Origin: Paenibacillus oralis
GTDB taxonomy: Bacteria > Bacillota > Bacilli > Paenibacillales > Paenibacillaceae
Reading direction: 5' to 3'
Length of the DNA: 64,000 nucleotides
Assembly (NCBI RefSeq): GCF_003863965.1
Contig: NZ_RRCN01000001.1
Span: 6,569,071 to 6,633,070, forward strand
The position numbers and the translations under genes were made by a program. The notes under the pieces are model-generated. The model was not told where the DNA came from, did no database searches, and saw only the letters and a list, made by a program, of their open reading frames with translations. This document shows positions 42,448-51,698 of the stretch, one piece after another (positions within the stretch are counted from its first letter, which is position 1; every line of letters begins with the position of its first letter).

Positions 42448-43962
42448 TTAATATTTGACTCCGGAGGCTCCGCTTTCGTCCGGTACGAACGGCGTGCCGT
42501 CCTCCTGGAATTGGGTTTTCGGATTGTTTTTGATCTCCAGCAGCATCTTGTTGCCCTTCTCTTCCCATTCCTTGAGCGCTTCCTCCGGCGTTTTTTTGTT
42601 CTCTAGCACTTCCTGGTAGTAATTGCGCCCGACATTGGTCACGCTGTAAAGACCCGGTTTTTCGATGAGCATTTTATCGTCTTTCGGATCCGTTGGCGGC
42701 GTGGGCTTAAGCAAATAAAACGCCTGAATGTTGTAATCCAATCCTTGTTTCGGCTCAATATACGATTTCCGCGCCACCATCTCGTAGGAATTGCCGCGGG
42801 ATCTCAGTTTCGCCCAATCCTCGCTGTTGATAAATTTAATAAAATCCCAGGCGGTTTCCGGATTCGGCGCCGCGCTGTTAATGGCGAAGGTATTGCTCAG
42901 CCAAATATTGCCGCCGACATCCGGTTTTTCGGGATGCACCGGCACGGTAACGACATCCCAGTCCACCGCTTTGTAATTTTTGATTTTAGCAGCATTGTTG
43001 TTCGCATCGACAATTTCGTTAATGTAATAGTTTTCCCCGATCGTCATCGCAACTTTGCCGGAGAGGAACAGGTCGCCGCTAATCGGTGTCCATTGATCCA
43101 TGGCGCCATCCGACATCCCCACCGAGGAATCCGGAATGATTTTATCCTTGACCAGCTTTGTCATCGTTTCCCAAACCTTGATCCACTGCGGCGAGCTAAC
43201 CGTCATCGTTTCCGCCTTGTCGTCATACGTTTTAAGCTGCAAGGCATTCACGTAGTTGTACTGCATATCATAAAACGGATCACTGCCCTGGTAACGGCTG
43301 AAGGCGAAACCGTAGACCCGGTCTTTACCTTCCCCTTTGGAAACGCGGCGGGCCAGGTTGAAAATATCGTCCCATGTCATTTTATCCGTTGGCGGTTCGA
43401 CGCCGGCATCGGTGAATATTTTTTTATTGTAAAAAAGGGCTGAAGAAGAGAAGGAAGGGGTTAACCCGTACAATTTTCCGTCCCCCAAATCCTTGATTCC
43501 GTCGATGACCGCCGGAACGAAGTCCGACGTGTCGAATTTATCTTCCTGCATCAACGGATCCAACTGCTTGAGCATGTTTTCCTGGATCAACTGATTCAGC
43601 ACGCTTGTATCCGTAACGACGATATCAACCGGATTGCCGCCGGTCATAATCTTTTTCATGCTTTCCAGGTAATCCGGCTGCTGATACCCTTCCGAGCCGT
43701 CGGAATAGCGGTATTGGCTCTGATCGATGGCCGGAACGACCTCGATCCGGATATTCTGATGCGTATATTCATAGACGTCGGTATACTGCTGGCGGAAATA
43801 CGAATCGTCGTATCCCCCGGACAGCACGCCGATACGCAGCACCTTCTCCTGCTTGTTGTCGGCAGGTTTGCTTCCATTGCAGCCGGCGAGCAATCCAAGC
43901 GTAAGCGTTGCGGCCAGCAGCACCGTCGTAATTTTGCGAAAACTCCTTCTCTTCATGCCCAT
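42448..43962 (-). CDS. extracellular solute-binding lipoprotein (family 1), paralogue A
   Basis: A 504-aa lipoprotein with lipobox LLAGC (Cys28). The mature domain contains EKVLRIGVLSGGYDDSYFRQQY, IRIEVVPAIDQSQ, YGLTPSFSSSALFYNKKIF, EPPTDKMTWDDIFNLARRV and AINSAAPNPETAWDFIKFIN. The ATG follows AGGGGGATC and lies one base after the stop of the ABC ATPase gene upstream, so translation is probably coupled. The pairing of a family-1 SBP with an FtsX-type export permease is unusual. Ligand unknown. Confidence 0.9.
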   Translation of the reverse strand: MGMKRRSFRKITTVLLAATLTLGLLAGCNGSKPADNKQEKVLRIGVLSGGYDDSYFRQQYTDVYEYTHQNIRIEVVPAIDQSQYRYSDGSEGYQQPDYLESMKKIMTGGNPVDIVVTDTSVLNQLIQENMLKQLDPLMQEDKFDTSDFVPAVIDGIKDLGDGKLYGLTPSFSSSALFYNKKIFTDAGVEPPTDKMTWDDIFNLARRVSKGEGKDRVYGFAFSRYQGSDPFYDMQYNYVNALQLKTYDDKAETMTVSSPQWIKVWETMTKLVKDKIIPDSSVGMSDGAMDQWTPISGDLFLSGKVAMTIGENYYINEIVDANNNAAKIKNYKAVDWDVVTVPVHPEKPDVGGNIWLSNTFAINSAAPNPETAWDFIKFINSEDWAKLRSRGNSYEMVARKSYIEPKQGLDYNIQAFYLLKPTPPTDPKDDKMLIEKPGLYSVTNVGRNYYQEVLENKKTPEEALKEWEEKGNKMLLEIKNNPKTQFQEDGTPFVPDESGASGVKY

Positions 43963-43963
43963 T

Positions 43964-44848
43964 TTATTGATCCCCCTCTAATGATTTTGGTGCCGTGATG
44001 ATGATTTTTTCTCCGTCAAATTCCATGCTGGCTCGCCCGCCGATGCCGACGGCCTCCAGATATTCCTTTGGCACCTGAAGACGCCCGACGCGGTCGACCA
44101 CCACAAACGCTTCGTGCACCTCCTGCAGTCCGCCGCCCAAGCCTTCCGCAGCGGCCAAATCGAGGTTTGGATTCCGTTTCAAAAACTCAGTGCTCGTTAA
44201 ACCGTCGCGGATCGCGACAACGCGGTCCACTTTGCCCGCCAGCGTCAAATCATGCGTAACGATAACGACCGTGATCCCAAGCTCCCGGTTTACCTGACGA
44301 AAAATCTGCATGATTTGATCGGACGTCGCCGTATCGACCGACCCGGTCGGTTCGTCGGCAAGCAGCAGCTTCGGACGGTTCGAAAGCGAGATGGCGATCG
44401 CCACCCGCTGCTGCTCCCCGCCGGAAAGCTGGTGGAGCTTGTTGTGCATCCGCTCCTTTAATCCGACTCGTTCCAGCAGTTCCTTGGCATAGTTGCGGTC
44501 CAGCTTGCCGGTCAGCAACATCGGCATCTCGACGTTTTCCAGCGCCGTTAAATAAGGCAGCAGATTGCGCGCATTGTTTTGCCATACGAAACCTACCGTA
44601 CTGCGCTTGTACTCCACCAGCTGGTCGTCGCGGATCTTCAGCAGATCCCAGCCTCCGACCGACACCTGGCCGGCCGAAGGCCGGTCAAGGCCGCCCAGCA
44701 TGTTCAGCAGAGTCGATTTGCCGCTGCCGCTGTTCCCGATAATGGCCATCATTTCGCCCTGTTCCACGGTCAAGTTAAGACCCTGAAGCGCCACGACTTC
44801 GATGTCCTCGGATTTAAAAATTTTGACCAATCCCTCGCAGTGTATCAT
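43964..44848 (-). CDS. ABC transporter ATPase with C-terminal AbrB-like domain
   Basis: A 294-aa ATPase of the LolD/MacB type. Walker A is GNSGSGKST (38-46), signature LSGGEQQR (141-148), Walker B LLLADEPTGSVD and H-loop VIVTHD. After a linker, residues about 247-286 (AFVVVDRVGRLQVPKEYLEAVG, then IGGRASMEFDGEKIIITAP) match the swapped-hairpin AbrB/SpoVT pattern. Such a tail is not part of the standard MacB ATPase. It lies three bases after the permease gene and one base before the SBP gene. Confidence 0.9.
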   Translation of the reverse strand: MIHCEGLVKIFKSEDIEVVALQGLNLTVEQGEMMAIIGNSGSGKSTLLNMLGGLDRPSAGQVSVGGWDLLKIRDDQLVEYKRSTVGFVWQNNARNLLPYLTALENVEMPMLLTGKLDRNYAKELLERVGLKERMHNKLHQLSGGEQQRVAIAISLSNRPKLLLADEPTGSVDTATSDQIMQIFRQVNRELGITVVIVTHDLTLAGKVDRVVAIRDGLTSTEFLKRNPNLDLAAAEGLGGGLQEVHEAFVVVDRVGRLQVPKEYLEAVGIGGRASMEFDGEKIIITAPKSLEGDQ

Positions 44849-44851
44849 CGG

Positions 44852-47755
44852 CTACCGCTCCTCTCCCATTTTCACGGCTTGATGCACGCGCAGCCGCCGG
44901 ATTTGCCACAGCAGCAAGCCGGCTCCGAGCAGCAGCATCACCAGTACGACTACGTATAGCTGCAGCGTATCCTGCGAGTCAAACACGATCCGGAACGGCG
45001 GAACCTGGGTGGTCACGTTGTCGGCGGTTTGCAGGAACGGCAGGTACAGCCTGCCGGCGAATTTCCCGATGACGATACCGAGCACGATCGACAAACCCGC
45101 CGTCAAAATTTGCTCGGTCAGCAGCATAAACGTCAATTGCTTGCGCGATAAGCCCATCGCCCGCAATATCCCGAACTGCACAACCCGGCCGGACAGATTA
45201 AAGAACCAGTACAGCACGTATCCGATCAGCGAGACGATGACCGAAACGAGGAAGCCCAGGCTCAAAATGCCGAACACCCCGCCGCGGGTCGGATGCTTGC
45301 TCTGCGCCGCCAATTCGCTGCGCACATCGTTCACCTCATACAATTCGATATTCTTTTCGGCCAGCTTTGTAATGAGCGGCGCCACCTTGGCGCCCGGCTT
45401 CATCTTCAGCCAAACCTCGTAAGGAATGAGCGGAACCTGGTCGTAAATATAATCGAGGTTGGCGATGATAAACGGCGTCTGATCCGGGTATTGGCTGGGC
45501 CAATACGGGATGATGCCGTATACGGCGAATTCCACCGTCTGATCGTTAAGCGAAACGGTGAATACATCCCCCAGCTTCAGCTTGTATTTCTCGGCAAGAT
45601 TGGACGGCACCAAAGCCGCGCTTTCGTTCATGCCCAAAAAATTCAAATAATTGTACGGATGCGTCGGGAACAGATCGTCCCGGAACCAGGCAACCTTGGC
45701 AAAATCGGCATTGTCGATCCCCATGATGTTGCCTTGCCCTGCCGATCTCCCGGAAATGATGATGTTGCCTTTCGTTTGCAGGACACGCGCCGCATGTTCG
45801 ACGCCATCCAGCTGCCGGAAAATTTCAAACGGCGGCTCCGACGCATAGATCACCTTGGTCGGTCTCTGGTTTTGTCCGCCGCCCGCACCGCCTCCGCCCG
45901 GCGCCCCCGGATTCCCCGACTGGCCGGAACCGCCGCCCTGCCCTTGGCCTTGCCCCTGGCCTGAGCCGCCTTGCGTTGGCCGTTTAATTTCCGCCGATCC
46001 TTCCCATACCGTCTTCATGATTACATCCGCTCCGTATTTATAGAGCGTGCGCTCCGTCGAGTTCAGATCGATCGTCCGCGCGGCCGAAGCATTGTATACG
46101 CCCAGCCCGAGCGTCAGCACCAGCAAAATCATAAGCGGATAATACGACAACGATGAACGGGACAGTTGGGTCAAACTTAGATAATAAGGTACGGGCAGCC
46201 ATTTTTTGCCGAGCCAGCCGATCAGCTTGAGCAGCCACGGAAAAACGCGCAGGAAAAACAAACCGATCGAAAAGATGGCCAGCGCCGGGACGAAAAACAG
46301 GAACGGTTGAACCTGAAGCTCATCCGTGGTCATCCCGGTTTGGAATGTCAGCATTTGGCGCTCCTGGAACAAATAATAGCCGTAAGCGGAAATCCCCATC
46401 AGCACGATGTCCAGGAACCAGCGCTGCCAGAAGGGTGCCCGATCGGAGCGCGCCTGCTTTTGCTTCGCCTTGACGATCGAAGCCCGCGCGAAGGATATCG
46501 CCGGCAGCAGCGTTGCCAGAATGGCGATGACGACCGCCAAAGCTCCCAACACAAGCGCATCAAAATTGAAGCCGACCGGAATTGATTTGCGGTTCACGAA
46601 CGTCAAAAACCCGTCGGCCGACCCGATCGATTTGGACATAAACCAGCCCAATAGCGGTCCCAAGACCAGCGCTACAACGCCGAGAATCACACTCTCCAGC
46701 AAATAAATGAAAATGATCTGCCTGGTCGAGGCTCCCCGGCTGCGCAGAACGGCGATGTCGCTTTGCTGCTTGTCGAGAGCCTGGCGGGCGTTCATTACGA
46801 TATAATAGAACACCATGGCGATCATCGGCGCAGCCAGTGTGAACAGCAGCGTCTGCATTTGCAGGCTTTGCTTCCGGAAATCATTCAGCAGGCTGCCGAA
46901 CGAGACATCGACTTTCGTATCCTTCAGCTTCTGGTACAGCTCGATATTCAACCGATCCAGCGTATCGGACAGCGGCGACAGCTGGCTTGTTTTGATCTCC
47001 CGGAGATCGAAGGCATAATACCAGCTTGAATTGTGGAGCGGTATCGACAAGCGCTGAAGCAGATCTTCGTTAAACGTTTTTTCAGGGACGTAGAAGCTGT
47101 TCATCATCCCCTCAAAGCCCTGGTACCAATACGGATCGCTTTCATTTTTCGCCTGAAACGCGCCGACGATTTTCACTTTAAGCGTTACGTTTGAACCGCC
47201 GCTTACAGGATACTCTAGCACGTCGCCGACGTGCAGATCCTGACGGTACATCGCCTCTTCCAGCATCAGCGCCTCAAGCGTATCGCCATCGGCCTTCTCC
47301 GAAAACGGCTTGCCTCCGGACAGCTCGATATGATCCTGAAGCCCGCTCATCGACGCGACCGTCATCGTTCGCGTACGGCTCGCATCGACCTTGGACGGGT
47401 CGACCGGGTACACCTCCGTGCTCCGGATCGAACGCGCATTAACATAGGTTTCATGAGGAAAGCCGATGGCCTTCGGCACCTCGTTCACAATATATTCATC
47501 CACGGCCTTTAAACCGCCGATGTCCGTCTTCGTTCCCCCCGGCGCCTGATAGCTCATGATCAAGGAGCCTGCGGGAAGTCCTTCGCTTTCGCTTTTTAAC
47601 GTGCTCGAAACGACCCGCTTCAAAGAACCGTCCGAGTACATCGGAATGCTTACGGTAAATGAGACGGCGACGATGAGGCCAAGCAGCGTACTGAGCGTCA
47701 GCCATTTCGTGTTCCACATTTTGCGGAACAGTAAGCGCAATAAAGGTACACCCAT
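44852..47755 (-). CDS. large FtsX/MacB-type ABC permease
   Basis: A 967-aa membrane protein. An N-terminal helix (about 18-37) and a large extracytoplasmic region are followed by FtsX-like helix blocks at about 303-322, 346-375 and 400-425. A middle pair follows (about 485-505 and 538-557), then a second extracytoplasmic domain and a C-terminal FtsX block (about 845-955). The length and symmetry suggest a fusion of two permease halves. A Gly/Gln/Ser-rich stretch (about 596-628) interrupts the second external domain. Its ATG overlaps the adaptor stop (TAATG), so translation is coupled. Confidence 0.88.
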   Translation of the reverse strand: MGVPLLRLLFRKMWNTKWLTLSTLLGLIVAVSFTVSIPMYSDGSLKRVVSSTLKSESEGLPAGSLIMSYQAPGGTKTDIGGLKAVDEYIVNEVPKAIGFPHETYVNARSIRSTEVYPVDPSKVDASRTRTMTVASMSGLQDHIELSGGKPFSEKADGDTLEALMLEEAMYRQDLHVGDVLEYPVSGGSNVTLKVKIVGAFQAKNESDPYWYQGFEGMMNSFYVPEKTFNEDLLQRLSIPLHNSSWYYAFDLREIKTSQLSPLSDTLDRLNIELYQKLKDTKVDVSFGSLLNDFRKQSLQMQTLLFTLAAPMIAMVFYYIVMNARQALDKQQSDIAVLRSRGASTRQIIFIYLLESVILGVVALVLGPLLGWFMSKSIGSADGFLTFVNRKSIPVGFNFDALVLGALAVVIAILATLLPAISFARASIVKAKQKQARSDRAPFWQRWFLDIVLMGISAYGYYLFQERQMLTFQTGMTTDELQVQPFLFFVPALAIFSIGLFFLRVFPWLLKLIGWLGKKWLPVPYYLSLTQLSRSSLSYYPLMILLVLTLGLGVYNASAARTIDLNSTERTLYKYGADVIMKTVWEGSAEIKRPTQGGSGQGQGQGQGGGSGQSGNPGAPGGGGAGGGQNQRPTKVIYASEPPFEIFRQLDGVEHAARVLQTKGNIIISGRSAGQGNIMGIDNADFAKVAWFRDDLFPTHPYNYLNFLGMNESAALVPSNLAEKYKLKLGDVFTVSLNDQTVEFAVYGIIPYWPSQYPDQTPFIIANLDYIYDQVPLIPYEVWLKMKPGAKVAPLITKLAEKNIELYEVNDVRSELAAQSKHPTRGGVFGILSLGFLVSVIVSLIGYVLYWFFNLSGRVVQFGILRAMGLSRKQLTFMLLTEQILTAGLSIVLGIVIGKFAGRLYLPFLQTADNVTTQVPPFRIVFDSQDTLQLYVVVLVMLLLGAGLLLWQIRRLRVHQAVKMGEER

Positions 47756-48843
47756 TAACGACCCACTACTTTCTGCCCCGGCGTAAGTCCCTTCACGATT
47801 TCCATGTCGGTCGAGGTTTGCATGCCGACTTCAACATCGGCCTCGCGTTTGGTGCCGTCCTTTTCAACCACCTGCACATAGGTGCGCGAACCGATCGTGC
47901 GCAGGGCGGAAATCGGAATGAGCACGGCGTTTTCCTTGCGTTCGGTGACGATGGAAACGCTGAGCGGTCTGCCCCGCTCGATGCCTTGCGGCCATTTGTC
48001 CAGCTGTACGATCACGTATTTGTCGATCGAGTCTTTTTCCGGCTGGTTGCCATTATTGTTATCGTTATCCGAAGACCCGGTGTTGACCGGCATCACTTTG
48101 ACTTTGCCGTTATATTCCCCGGCGGCGTTAATTTCAACTTTGGCGTCCATGCCGACCGCGATTTTTTCCAGATCCTCCTTGGCAAAAGAAGCGGCGACAA
48201 CCAGCGACGAAGTATCGGAAATCACCAATGCGGTTTTATAGGCTTCAATTGCTTTGCCTTTCTCTGCCGAGATGGACACGATCGTGCCGTTAAACGGCGC
48301 TCTCAGCGTTCCGTCCGCAATCGTCTTCTCCAAATCCGCGAGGTCCTGCCGCGCTTCTTCAAAAACGATCGAAGCCTCCTCGAATTCAATCGGCTCCTTT
48401 TCGTCTTTCGTGCGGAGCATCTCCTTCATTTGCAGTTCCTGCTTGCGGAATTCCAGCTTTTTCTTGCGCAGGTCTTTCTGCAGGTTCTCCACGTCCAGCT
48501 CGATCAGCGGATCGCCCTGCTTCACCTTATCTCCCGCTTTGACGAGCACGGTTTTGACGTGCAGATCGTCCTTCGTGAAGAACAGCGGTTCCTCCCGCTG
48601 GCTCATGATTTTCCCGACCGCGGTTACTTTAAGTTCGATCGGTCCCTTCCGCACTTCGTACTCCGGTTTCTTCGAAATCGTCGGCGGCGTAATGACGGGA
48701 ATATCCTCCTCCTCGTCTTCGTTCGGAAGCAAGGCGCATCCGGATGCGGCAACCAGCGACGCACAAATCGCCAGCAAGCCCAGCGTCCGGGAAAGCTTTC
48801 TTCCTTTATCCGATAAATTTTCCATCCACCATTTCGTAGACAT
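47755..48843 (-). CDS. periplasmic-adaptor-like lipoprotein (HlyD/MacA/YknX type)
   Basis: A 362-aa membrane fusion protein with lipobox VAASGC (about Cys36). It has the barrel-sandwich and lipoyl-like halves (VKAGDKVKQGDPLIELD and TLRAPFNGTIVSISAEKGKAI) flanking a helical hairpin (about 115-165), a beta-barrel, and a C-terminal MP domain (VLIPISALRTIGSRTYVQVVEKDG). In Gram-positives YknX-type adaptors work with MacB-like ABC exporters. ATG 48843 follows GGAGG and overlaps the upstream ATPase gene by 38 bases. Confidence 0.88.
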   Translation of the reverse strand: MSTKWWMENLSDKGRKLSRTLGLLAICASLVAASGCALLPNEDEEEDIPVITPPTISKKPEYEVRKGPIELKVTAVGKIMSQREEPLFFTKDDLHVKTVLVKAGDKVKQGDPLIELDVENLQKDLRKKKLEFRKQELQMKEMLRTKDEKEPIEFEEASIVFEEARQDLADLEKTIADGTLRAPFNGTIVSISAEKGKAIEAYKTALVISDTSSLVVAASFAKEDLEKIAVGMDAKVEINAAGEYNGKVKVMPVNTGSSDNDNNNGNQPEKDSIDKYVIVQLDKWPQGIERGRPLSVSIVTERKENAVLIPISALRTIGSRTYVQVVEKDGTKREADVEVGMQTSTDMEIVKGLTPGQKVVGR

Positions 48844-49654
48844 GGTCTGCAACCTCCAAAATTGTAGGATCGTGTGTCGTCATGCAAATCGTCACTCGCT
48901 CCGTATGTATGATGTTTTTAAAAACGGCCATGATTTGCGCGCCCATTTGTGAATCCAGGTTCGCCGTCGGTTCGTCCGCCAGCAGCAGCTTGGGCCGGTG
49001 GGCGATCGCCTTGGCGATGGCCACCCGCTGCTGCTCCCCGCCCGACATTTCGAACGGCCGGTGAAACATCCGTTTTCCGAGTCCAACCAGCTCCAGGCAG
49101 TGCGTTACGCGCGGTTTCCATTCCTGCGTCGGCACCCCGGCCATACGCAAAGACAGCTCCACGTTCTCCCACGCGGAAAGCAGCGGCAGCAGCGCGTAGG
49201 CCTGAAATATGAAACCGATTTGATCCCGCCGCAGCACCGTCCGCTTGTCGTCGCTCAACCGGTGCAAAGGCTTGTCGCGGAAAAAAATTTCCCCCGACGT
49301 CGGCTGATCGAGCCCGCCCAGCATATTGAGCAGCGTCGTTTTCCCCGAACCTGATCTTCCTTTGAGCATAACGAGCTGGCCGGGAAGGACTTCCATGTTG
49401 ATCCCTTTCAACACCTGAATTTCTCCGCCGCCAACCGGAAAAGACCTGCGAACGTCTTTTACCGTCAGCAGGGGTCCCTTTTCCATCTCTTGCTCAGGTG
49501 CATCGCTTTTCTCTAAAGCGGCCGCGGCCTCAAGCTTCCCCGGTTCGGACGTCCCCTCGGGAAGCTCTCGCAAATCCTCGCTATCCGCCGGAATCTGCAC
49601 CTCTGCTTCCGGCTTATCTACCATTTTCCCTCTCTTGCGAAGCCAACGCTTCAT
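48806..49654 (-). CDS. ABC transporter ATPase (MacB/LolD/YknY type)
   Basis: A 282-aa ATPase. An acidic, Pro/Glu-rich N-terminal extension of about 55 residues precedes the domain. Walker A is GRSGSGKTT, signature MSGGEQQR, Walker B LLLADEPTANLD and H-loop CMTTHDPT. First gene of the apparent operon running to 42448. ATG 49654 follows GGGAG. The presence of two distinct ATPases may match the double-length permease. Confidence 0.9.
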   Translation of the reverse strand: MKRWLRKRGKMVDKPEAEVQIPADSEDLRELPEGTSEPGKLEAAAALEKSDAPEQEMEKGPLLTVKDVRRSFPVGGGEIQVLKGINMEVLPGQLVMLKGRSGSGKTTLLNMLGGLDQPTSGEIFFRDKPLHRLSDDKRTVLRRDQIGFIFQAYALLPLLSAWENVELSLRMAGVPTQEWKPRVTHCLELVGLGKRMFHRPFEMSGGEQQRVAIAKAIAHRPKLLLADEPTANLDSQMGAQIMAVFKNIIHTERVTICMTTHDPTILEVADHVYEMVDGKFIG

Positions 49655-49893
49655 TAGTATCGTTCTCCCATTTTTTCATATTTTGCCGCTCCCTTTGGCT
49701 CGCGTAATGATCTTGTCAATGCATACATTACGTCTAGCATTATAAACGAAATGTTATGCCAAAAAGTTACAACATTTTTTACGAATTTGATATTTTTGGT
49801 CCTCGGATTTCCATATTTTTTACACTGATCGCATTCTATTAGTCTGTTAAAATAAAGGGGATTTCTACTAATTCAGGCAAGGAGTCCTACTTC

Positions 49894-51492
49894 GTGAAAA
49901 AAGTATTATCCATGCTCCTGCTGGCATCCCTGATCTTGACCGCCCCCGGCGTCGATCAGCTGCCGGCGTCCGCCGAGAAGCTGCCCTATAACGACATAAA
50001 CGGCAGCTACGCCAAAGAGGCGATCGTGCGTTTATATGAAAGCAATACCATGAAAGGAACATCCCCAACCGAATTTTCTCCTGTACGGACGATTACCCGC
50101 GCGGAATTTATGACCACCCTGACCCGCATCCTGCAACTGGAACCCGTGTCCTCGGCTCTTCCGGCTTATACCGACGTTGATCCTTCGGCATGGTACTATG
50201 GCACGATTCAGGCCGCAACCGAACTGGGGCTTACGGAGGGGCTGGGAGGAGGCATCTTTAAGCCAAACCAACCGATTACCCGGCAGGAGGCCGCAGCCTG
50301 GCTCGTCAGGGCTCTGAAGCAAAAGACCGGTGTGGCGCCAGCTTCCCGGTATAAGGATGACGCCAGCATCGCGCTTTGGGCCCGCCCTTACATAAACGCC
50401 GTTTCTTTGCTTGGTCTGATGGAAGGCAGCGACGGGAAATTTTATCCAAATCGGGCGATGACCCGCCAGGAAACCGCCGTCATTTTGGATCGGTTGCTGG
50501 AGGGCAAAATGTTCCCGGAAGCGATAGCCGCATCCGGAAAGCAGACGATTCAAATCGGCTGGCAGTTCGGCCAATCAACCGAAGACTATCGGAAGTCCGT
50601 GCAGAAATCCAGCGTCAATGTGCTGTCGCCAAGATGGTTCTTTTTGGAGAACACCGGAAAAATCTCCGATTCTACAGATCCTTCCCTTGTCACGTGGGCC
50701 AAAAACAATGGAAAACAGGTTTGGGCCATGGCGGGCAACCGTTTTGATCAGGAAACGACGCATAAGCTGCTTTCTTCTTCTTCCTTGTCCTCCGCAGCGA
50801 TTCAGGATTTGAAATCGTATGTGAGCAAATACGGGCTGCAAGGCATCAATCTTGATTTTGAAAATGTGCAGGCTTCCGACCGGGCGTTGTTTACCAATTT
50901 TGTCGCCAAGCTGGCCAAGGAGCTGGATAGCGTCTCCGCCGTCTTGTCCGTTGATCTGCCGCCCGATTTGGGCAACGATTGGTCGGATGCTTACGATTAC
51001 GCGCAGCTGGCCAAAAGCGCGGATTACATTGTGCTGATGGCCTATGACGAGCATTGGAGCGGCTATACGGCCGGTTCGGTTGCTTCTTTGAATTGGGTGC
51101 AAAAGCGGCTCGGCGAACTGCTGGCCAAAGTGCCGGCGGACCAAATGATTTTGGGCATGCCGCTTTATACCCGGGACTGGAGCATCAACGGCAGTGGAAC
51201 GACCGTATCCTCGGAGGACTTGACGATACCGGAGCAAACCAGCCGGATTCGTCAATACGGGGCAAAGCTCAAATGGAACGATACGGCCGCCCAATATACG
51301 GCCGAATACCGGAAATCCGGCATGCTGCACCGGATCTGGCTCGAAGATTCCCGCTCGCTGGCGGAAAAATTCCGGATGGGCATGAGATCCGGGGTCGCCG
51401 GCTTCGCTTATTGGCATATCGGCGGCGAATCGCCGGAGGTGTGGACGAGCTTGAAAAATACGGAGAAGTACGAAAGGTATACGTTTGAATAA
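49894..51492 (+). CDS. SLH-domain protein with GH18 glycosidase domain
   Basis: A 532-aa exported protein. The signal peptide covers about residues 1-27. Three SLH repeats (about 30-75, 92-140 and 152-205, with ITRAEFMTTLTRIL, ITRQEAAAWLVRAL and MTRQETAVILDRLL) would anchor it to secondary cell-wall polymers. The GH18 barrel (about 218-525) has the catalytic motif GINLDFEN with Glu323, and VLMAYDEHWSG, as in spore-type YaaH/SleL N-acetylglucosaminidases. GTG 49894 follows AAGGAG. Divergent from the ABC operon, with a 239-base gap. Confidence 0.9.
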   Translation: MKKVLSMLLLASLILTAPGVDQLPASAEKLPYNDINGSYAKEAIVRLYESNTMKGTSPTEFSPVRTITRAEFMTTLTRILQLEPVSSALPAYTDVDPSAWYYGTIQAATELGLTEGLGGGIFKPNQPITRQEAAAWLVRALKQKTGVAPASRYKDDASIALWARPYINAVSLLGLMEGSDGKFYPNRAMTRQETAVILDRLLEGKMFPEAIAASGKQTIQIGWQFGQSTEDYRKSVQKSSVNVLSPRWFFLENTGKISDSTDPSLVTWAKNNGKQVWAMAGNRFDQETTHKLLSSSSLSSAAIQDLKSYVSKYGLQGINLDFENVQASDRALFTNFVAKLAKELDSVSAVLSVDLPPDLGNDWSDAYDYAQLAKSADYIVLMAYDEHWSGYTAGSVASLNWVQKRLGELLAKVPADQMILGMPLYTRDWSINGSGTTVSSEDLTIPEQTSRIRQYGAKLKWNDTAAQYTAEYRKSGMLHRIWLEDSRSLAEKFRMGMRSGVAGFAYWHIGGESPEVWTSLKNTEKYERYTFE

Positions 51493-51645
51493 GCCGTTCG
51501 GCCCATCAACAGACCGCTGCCTGAGAAACTTCTGCTTTTTCGCTTAAATAAGCGCGGGTGGCAACCGTTAGCGTAGAAACTGTTCCCGGAAGCTGATCAT
51601 TCTAGATTAACACGTTAGTCAAGCGCCTTTTCTAGTTTGAGCCCT

Positions 51646-51689
51646 TAAAAAAGCGAAACTTTTGCATTTTGGCAAAAGTTTCGCTTTTT
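51646..51689. terminator. bidirectional terminator between the GH18 gene and pyrE
   Basis: AAAAAGCGAAACTTTTGC and GCAAAAGTTTCGCTTTTT form a perfect 18-bp stem around ATTTTG. Confidence 0.88.
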
Positions 51690-51698
51690 GTGTCCCTT

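Noticed and set aside
47818..48816. 332-residue plus-strand frame opposite the adaptor gene
   Set aside because: Shadow frame; Phe/His/Arg-rich and without a ribosome site, while the adaptor has a lipobox and HlyD-type domains.
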